DNA of 64,000 nt from Branchiostoma floridae (lineage: Eukaryota > Chordata > Leptocardii > Amphioxiformes > Branchiostomatidae), in assembly GCF_000003815.2 (NCBI RefSeq), contig NC_049992.1:21444333-21508332 (forward strand), in the 5' to 3' direction. Numbering within the stretch: position 1 is the stretch's first letter; each line of letters begins with the position of its first letter. A model generated the notes under the pieces. The model was not told the DNA's origin. It saw only the letters and a list, made by a program, of their open reading frames with translations, and made no database searches. The position numbers were made by a program, and so were the translations under genes. Positions 47,501-56,500 of the stretch are shown here, one piece after another.

Positions 47501-50500
47501 CTATAGCCGGCCACATTATCCCGTCNNNNNNNNNNNNNNNNNNNNNNNNNNNNNNNNNNNNNNNNNNNNNNNNNNNNNNNNNNNNNNNNNNNNNNNNNNN
47601 NNNNNNNNNNNNNNNNNNNNNNNNNCTGGTGGAATGTCTTTGATCTTGTCTGTGGAGTTGAAGTCCCAGACCTGCAGGGCGCTGTCCTTACGCCACGACC
47701 CCGTCAGCACGTGGTTGTGCTCGGGGTCGATGTCCAGCCCCTCCCCACAGATGTGTGGGCCAAAAATCTTCCTGTTAAACCAAGATGTCAAGTTTCATGT
47801 GTTAAGGCACTTTCATGGTAATAACTAGAGTTTGGTGATCTCATACCTCCATGAATATTTAGAGCTTTTGTTAATTTCATGCAAATGACTTAACATTATA
47901 ATAACATGATTTATGCATGGTGTTGTTCATCATTGAATAATGTACAGTACACATGTCACAAGTAAAATTCCCAATTCAGATCATTAATCATTAAGTTGTT
48001 TTGCAATCTTTGCATAAATTATGCAAATAAGTTCCTCATTTGCATACTTCATATCTGCATATGTTTCACCGATTACAATTAACAAGTGCTACATTTATCA
48101 AAGTCCAGTTATTGCAAACAATGGAATTATACAATTTCCTCATTAATTATGCAAATTAAGTCCTCATTTGCATAAAATGCATATCAGTATGAACATCTTT
48201 GCCCAAGCTACCTGCATATCTAAAATGCAGGCAATCCATCGTTCCTTTCTGCAGTTATCCTTTGGAGTGTCTTGACAAAAACGCCCCTGCAGTTCCACAA
48301 TTAAATGTTAGGGGACTGAAACTTGCCCCACTTTGTCATAATGCTAAAAGGTATCTACCACCCAGATGTCTTGACCATATCACGTCCGGGACAAGAGATA
48401 CAACGAAAAAACTGCTATGATAGAATATTTTCATTAATTATGCAAATGTATTCCTTATTTGCATAATTAGTATCTTATCTTGTACAACATTGTCTAAGGT
48501 ACCTACATACCAAAAATCATGCAAATCCGTTGTTCCCTTCTTGAGTTATCCTCGTCAGAAGTTTTTGACTAAAATGCCCGTTATCCCAAAACTAAATGCT
48601 AGGGGCCCAAACTTATGTCATTTCTTCCTGAGCACAAGAGCTATCTGATACTCAAAAATCGTGACCATAGCATGTTCAGAACACTGAGATAGCAAACCCG
48701 GAAGTTGCGCTGCAGTACCAATGAAAGCCGCTAGGGAGCCCAAAATCTAGTCATATCTAGCTTTTGTCAAACACTACCAACACACCAAGTATGAAACCAA
48801 TTCACCCTGCCGTTCTTNNNNNNNNNNNNNNNNNNNNNNNNNNNNNNNNNNNNNNNNNNNNNNNNNNNNNNNNNNNNNNNNNNNNNNNNNNNNNNNNNNN
48901 NNNNNNNNNNNNNNNNNNNNNNNNNNNNNNNNNNNNNNNNNNNNNNNNNNNNNNNNNNNNNNNNNNNNNNNNNNNNNNNNNNNNNNNNNNNNNNNNNNNN
49001 NNNNNNNNNNNNNNNNNNNNNNNNNNNNNNNNNNNNNNNNNNNNNNNNNNNNNNNNNNNNNNNNNNNNNNNNNNNNNNNNNNNNNNNNNNNNNNNNNNNN
49101 NNNNNNNNNNNNNNNNNNNNNNNNNNNNNNNNNNNNNNNNNNNNNNNNNNNNNNNNNNNNNNNNNNNNNNNNNNNNNNNNNNNNNNNNNNNNNNNNNNNN
49201 NNNNNNNNNNNNNNNNNNNNNNNNNNNNNNNNNNNNNNNNNNNNNNNNNNNNNNNNNATCAGAAGGTCTTCATACTTACATGTAGACATCAGAAGGTGTA
49301 CATACTTACATGTAGACATCAGAAGGTGCACATACTTACATGTAGCCATCAGAAGGTCTTCATACTTACATGTAGACAATTCAGAAGGTGTACATACTTA
49401 CATGTAGACATCAGAAGGTGTACATACTTACATGTAGACATCAGAAGGTGTACATACTTACATGTAGACATCAGAAGGTGCACATACTTACATGTAGACA
49501 TCAGAAGGTGTACATACTTACATGTAGCCATCAGAAGGTGTACATACTTACATGTAGACATCAGAAGGTGTACATACTTACATGTAGACATCAGAAGGTG
49601 TACATACTTCCATGTAGCCATCAGAAGGTGTATATACTTCCATGTAGCCATCAGAAGGTGTACATACTTACATGTAGACATCAGAAGGTGTACATACTTC
49701 CATGTAGCCATCAGAAGGTGTACATACTTCCATGTAGCCATCAGAAGGTGTACATACTTACATGTAGACATCAGAAGGTGTACATACTTACATGTAGACA
49801 TCAGAAGGTGTACATCATAACTTACATGTAACGATCATGCAGAAGGTGCACATACTTACATGTAGCCATCAGGTGTACATACTCACATGTAGCCATTAGA
49901 ACAGGGCTCTAGCCAGCGTCCGTTTTTCCGTCAATTGACGGAAATTTGCTGCGTCTGACGGAATAATTCTAAAACCAATCCGTCAACCTTGACGGACAAA
50001 AGTCCTTGGTGGAAACTACAGGCGGCTTGGGGGCACCGTCCACTGCCGTAAAAGCCACACACTGTTTGTTTTGCTATTGTGATGTTTGTTGACAACGTGT
50101 GTCGGCGCCCTTTTGCATACGATAATCTCATTAAAACCCGTTTTTCAAGGTCTCAGTTTAGTCCTTCTAATTAATTTTCGCGGTTTTCGTGACGATTGTA
50201 ATTGGCTGACGGAAAAAAGTTCGAGCTGGCTAAAGCCCTGCATTAGAAGGTGTACATACTCACATGTAGCCATCAGAAGGTCTTCATACTTCCATGTAGA
50301 CATCAGAAGGTGTACATACTTACATGTAGACATCAGAAGGTGTACATACTTCCATGTAGCCATCAGAAGGTGTACATACTTACATGTAGACATCAGAAGG
50401 TGTACATACTTCCATGTAGCCATCAGAAGGTGTACATACTTACATGTAGACATCAGAAGGTGGTCATACTTACATGTAGACATCAGAAGGTGCACATACT

Positions 50501-53500
50501 TCCATGTAGCCATCAGAAGGTGTACATACTTACATGTGCATCAGAAGGTGTCNNNNNNNNNNNNNNNNNNNNNNNNNNNNNNNNNNNNNNNNNNNNNNNN
50601 NNNNNNNNNNNNNNNNNNNNNNNNNNNNNNNNNNNNNNNNNNNNNNNNNNNNCATGCATATCATTATGAACATCTTTGCCCAAGCTACCCGCATGCCTAA
50701 TATGATACCAATCCCTCAATCCTTTCTGCAGTTATCCTCTTTGGAATGTCTTGACAAAAACGCCCCTGCAGTACCAAAATTAAATGTTAGGGGGCTGAAA
50801 CCTACCCCACTTTGTCATGACACTGAAAGCTATCCATCACTTAAATGTGAAGACCATAGCATGTCTGGACCAAGAGATACATAGAAAAAACTGATAGGAT
50901 AGAATATCCTCATTAATTATGTTAATTCACTCCTATTTTGCATAATCTGTATTTTATCCTGTACAACATTGTCTAAGGTACCTATATACCAAAAATCACG
51001 AAATCTGTTGTCCCCTTCTTGAGTTATCGTCTTCAGAAGTTTTTGACAAAAGTGCCCCTGCTATCCCAGAACTAGCCGCTAGGGGGCCCAAACTTATGTC
51101 ACTTCTTCCTGAGCACAAGAGCTGTCTAACACGCAAAAATCGTGACCATAGCATGTTCAGAACACCGAGATAGCAAAACCGGAAGTTGCCCTGCAGTACC
51201 AAGGGGAGTCGCTAGGGGGCCCAAAATCTAATCATTTCCAGCTTTCATCACATACTACCAACACACCAAGAATGAAACCAATCCACCCAACCGTTCTTGA
51301 GTTATCTTGTTTACACACAGACACACACACAAACGCAGGGTAAAATATAACCTCCATGACATTTCATGGAGGTAAATATAACCTCCATGACATTTCATGG
51401 AGGTAACTACAGTAACTATTCACAAGACTTTGATGTCACATAAGAAAAACAACTTACCTCACTGAATGCTTCACCCTTGAATCCCAGAACTGTAAAAAAA
51501 AGAGGAATTTCAGCAAAGAAACAGAGTTTTAAGCTAGACCTGGTGCTGCAGATGCCTTTTGGGCATATATCATCACCATAATGTGGTGCTACTGATATCT
51601 AATGCAGTAACCCAATGTCATCTACATTCCATTCAACTAGAGTTCCACAACCCCATACCTTTGCTAACTGATCTTAACCTTTGCAACTTTAACAATCAAA
51701 TTGAATATTCTTCTCTTTCAGTTACAAACGTTACATGTTGCAATAGTCTTCTAACAGAGCAGTGCAAATTAGAATCCGATTTGGATGATTGGACTTAACT
51801 ATATGAGCATTGCTTAAGCTATCTACATACAAAAATCATGAAGATCTGTCAACCCTTCTCGAGTTACTGTAAATGCAGAAACTTTTGCGGTGGTTTAATG
51901 TTCGTGTTTTTCGCAGTGGCCACTTCACCGAAAACTCAAAACCACCGCGAACATTTTTCCATGGCAGTAAGAGACTATAGTGTATGGTGCTACCGAGAAA
52001 TTAAAACCTCTACGAAAAGTCCATTTTCCCGCTACCGCGAAATCAAATCCCCGCGAACTTAAATGTATTTATAGTATTCCCTTTCAAGTCTGACAGGTAA
52101 CCAGCCCCTGCTGTTCTAAAACAAGCCGCTAGGGTGCCCCAACCTATACCAGTTACTCTCGGCCTCAAAAGCTGTCTACCACTCAAAAATCATAGCCACG
52201 TAGCATGTCCAGAAATCGAGATATCAGTTCCGTTGCAGTACCGTAACAAGCTGCTAGGGGCTGATCAAGACGTACCCACACACCGAATATCAATACATTT
52301 ATCCATTGCAATAAATGATTAAATTAATACTGTTAATCAGCCAGTCAAGTAAAAGTTGGAGTGAGGTGTGTCTAACCTGGATGGTATCATCCCATCCACC
52401 ACTCAGAAACACACCGGGGTAGGCTACAGCATTAGGATGGTACAGAACACTGAACACTCGCAACATGTGTCCGTCCATAACCGTCTTGTCTGGACTACAA
52501 AAAAATCACATAGGAATGGTTAGAGATCTACATTTACCCTGCATTCAGAAGGAAATCTGCCATTACAAGTACACCTATCCAAACCTGTAGATTCATCTAC
52601 TGTACATCAATCAAACCCCAAAATAACCCCAGCAGGGGCAAAGTAGAGGGGAGGAGAAAGGGGAGATCATGGGCGGTGAACATGGTAAAACACTGACCTG
52701 GGTTCAAAGGTTCGGACCATCTTTTTGGTGGCAGTGTCATACATGTGCAGCTGTGCAGAGGCGCCACCTGTCACGAACACATCGCCGTGTGGGGAGAAAC
52801 TAGCAGTCAGAGTCTGTCTGTTCTCGTGGATGGTGTGGAGGCACGACCCCGACGATGGGTGCCAGAACTTTATCACACCATTGGCATCTGACATGCAACA
52901 AGAACAGTTGTTGTCACATACATGTAGCTATCAGGTGTACACAATGTACTTACATGTAGCCATTAGAAGGTGTACATACTTACATGTAGCCATCAGAAGG
53001 TGTACATACTTACATGTAGCCATCAGAAGATGTACATACTTACATGTAGACATCAGAAGGTGTACATACTTACATGTAGCCATCAGAAGGTGTACATACT
53101 TACATGTAGACATCAGAAGGTGTACATACTTACATGTAGCCATCAGAAGGTGTACATACTTACATGTAGACATCAGAAGGTCACCCTCACACTCAGGGTT
53201 GACATCGCGGCAAAGCCTAACGATATCACCCCTGACAAATCAGCCAGGGTATTTGGGTATTTGGCTTCTTGTTGTCGGAAGCTCGGAAAGGCGCCATATA
53301 AGGTGTACATACTTACATGTAGCCATTAGAAGGTGTTCATACTTACATGTAGACATCAGAAGGTGCACATACTTACATGTAGCCATCACAAGGTGTACAT
53401 ACTTACATGTAGCCATTAGAAGGTGTTCATACTTACATGTAGCCATTAGAAGGTGTTCATACTTCTGTCCATGGTCAGCGGGTATGAAGGCCAGACTAGT

Positions 53501-56500
53501 GCAGGGGAGGTGGGCATCACGAACCTCCTGGTCAGTCAGGTGGTACAGGACTGACCCATCATGAGCCTGAAAGATCTGAATAACAGCATGTCCATCAGAA
53601 TGTGCAGACTCATGTAATGTAACTGCATGGTATTTGGAACTTAAGGGTCCTGGGTAAAATCCTGTCGTCCTACCAATCTTCTAGTACAACTAAATATCAA
53701 TGCACTNNNNNNNNNNNNNNNNNNNNNNNNNNNNNNNNNNNNNNNNNNNNNNNNNNNNNNNNNNNNNNNNNNNNNNNNNNNNNNNNNNNNNNNNNNNNNN
53801 NNNNNNATGAGAGGATGGGGCAATACAGGCAGGGACATACTTCGGGACTGACACGGCTCTGATAAGTGTGGGTTTGGAAACAGGCAGTAGAAGTTGCAGG
53901 CATGCTGATCTCTACAGTCACAACAACACACCTAATTTTTGTAAAAAAAAAATATTTTTCAATCTGCAGCTTTCCTTGCTGGCCACATAAAATGAGGCTG
54001 TGTCTGTGTTTAGTGCTTGGGACAGGCGTCAACAAAACAAATATGCAGCCAGTGGATTTTCTGACCACCTACGCTACATCAGGGTTTGGGTTTGGCTAAA
54101 ATCAAACACAGCTTGAACAAATTTCTTCATAAAGTGTAATATACATTTATTATGATTTTAAAACTGTGTTGCAAGCATGAAATCTAATCCAGTTTCCATC
54201 ACGTTCCTGGCTCTTTCTGAACACGAGCCGAGCCCACACAACATCTAAGGTAAAAACCTTTACCTTAACAGCTCCATGAACAAGTCCAGCGGCCACCAAT
54301 GTCCCATCATAGCTGTACTTCACACACAGGACATTCTCATGGCCACAGTCACTGAAACATAACAACACACCATCAGCCTAACATTAGCTGTACGTCATAC
54401 ACAGGACATTCTCATGGCCACAGTCACTGAAACGTAACAACACACCATCAGCCTAACATTAGCTGTACTTCACACACAGGACATTCTCATGGCCACAGTC
54501 ACTGAAACATAACAACACACCATCAGCCTAACATAAGCTGTACTTCACACACAGGACATTCTCATGGCCACAGTCACTGAAACATAACAACACACCATCA
54601 GCACTTCACACACAGGACATTCTCATGGCCACAGTCACTGAAACGTAACAACACACCATCAGCCTAACATTAGCTGTATGTCACACACAGGACATTCTCA
54701 TGGCCACAGTCACAGAAACATAACAACACACCATCAGCCTAACATAAGCTGTACTTCACACACAGGACATTCTCATGGCCACAGTCACTGAAACATAACA
54801 ACACACCATCAGCCTAACATAAGCTGTACTTCACACACAGGACATTCTCATGGCCACAGTCACTGAAACATAACAACACACCATCAGCCTAACATTAGCT
54901 GTACGTCACACACAGGACATTCTCATGGCCACAGTCACTGAAACATAACAACACACCATCAGCCTAACATTAGCTGTACGTCACACACAGGACATTCTCA
55001 TGGCCACAGTCACTGAAACATAACAACACACCATCAGCCTAACATTAGCTGTACGTCACACACAGGACATTCTCATGGCCACAGTCACTGAAACATAACA
55101 ACACACCATCAGCCTAACATTAGCTGTACGTCACACACAGGACATTCTCATGGCCACAGTCACTGAAACATAACAACACACCATCAGCCTAACATACATG
55201 TAAGCTGTACTTCACACACAGGACATTCTCATGGCCACAGTCACTGAAACATAACAACACACCATCAGCCTAACATACATGTAAGCTGTACTTCACACAC
55301 AGGACATTCTCATGGCCACAGTCACTGAAACGTAACAACACACCATCAGCCTAACATTAGCTGTACGTCACACACAGGACATTCTCATGGCCACAGTCAC
55401 AGAAACATAACAACACACCATCAGCCTAACATAAGCTGTACTTCACACACAGGACATTCTCATGGCCACAGTCACTGAAACATAACAACACACCATCAGC
55501 CTAACATAAGCTGTACTTCACACACAGGACATTCTCATGGCCACAGTCACTGAAACATAACAACACACCATCAGCCTAACATAAGCTGTACTTCACACAC
55601 AGGACATTCTCATGGCCACAGTCACTGAAACATAACAACACACCATCAGCCTAACATAAGCTGTACTTCACACACAGGACATTCTCATGGCCACAGTCAC
55701 TGAAACATAACAACACACCATCAGCCTAACATTAGCTGTACTTCACACACAGGACATTCTCATGGCCACAGTCACTGAAACATAACAACACACCATCAGC
55801 CTAACATTAGCTGTACGTCACACACAGGACATTCTCATGGCCACAGTCACTGAAACATAACAACACACCATCAGCCTAACATTAGCTGTACGTCACACAC
55901 AGGACATTCTCATGGCCACAGTCACTGAAACATAACAACACACCATCAGCCTAACATTAGCTGTACGTCACACACAGGACATTCTCATGGCCACAGTCAC
56001 TGAAACATAACAACACACCATCAGCCTAACATTAGCTGTACTTCACACACAGGACATTCTCATGGCCACAGTCACAGAAACATAACAACACACCATCAGC
56101 CTAACATAAGCTGTACTTCACACACAGGACATTCTCATGGCCACAGTCACTGAAACATAACAACACACCATCAGCCTAAGGCACGATCTAGACACATTTT
56201 TTCCAGACATCCGTGAGCCTACAACCTCTCGCCGACAGCTTTTTTTCAGTGTCTAGATGGAACTGCAATATCGCCATAAAGATATCGGCAAAATTTCTCC
56301 TGAAAGGTCTGGAGCATTCGCCCGATAGCTTGTCAGGGGTCCCCGATAGCTTAGCAGGGGTCCCCGACAGATTCCGCACACGTGTAGATGTGTCCCGACT
56401 TCGGGAGGGCTTATTAGTCTATATAGCTTTTTTTGTATTAGAAAATTTTTTACACATATTCACTTCCCTTTTTTTTTGAAGACAGAATTTTCACAATAAT

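Noticed and set aside
49296..49831. Long open frames on both strands ([10 protein letters not shown] and [11 protein letters not shown] repeats)
   Set aside because: Products of a 30-bp repeat (a multiple of three without stops). The unit is derived from the end of WD40 exon 3 on the minus strand; no independent gene evidence.
49258..50552. CRISPR-like array of ~30-bp direct repeats
   Set aside because: Units are head-to-tail with no spacers, in an intron-bearing animal genome.
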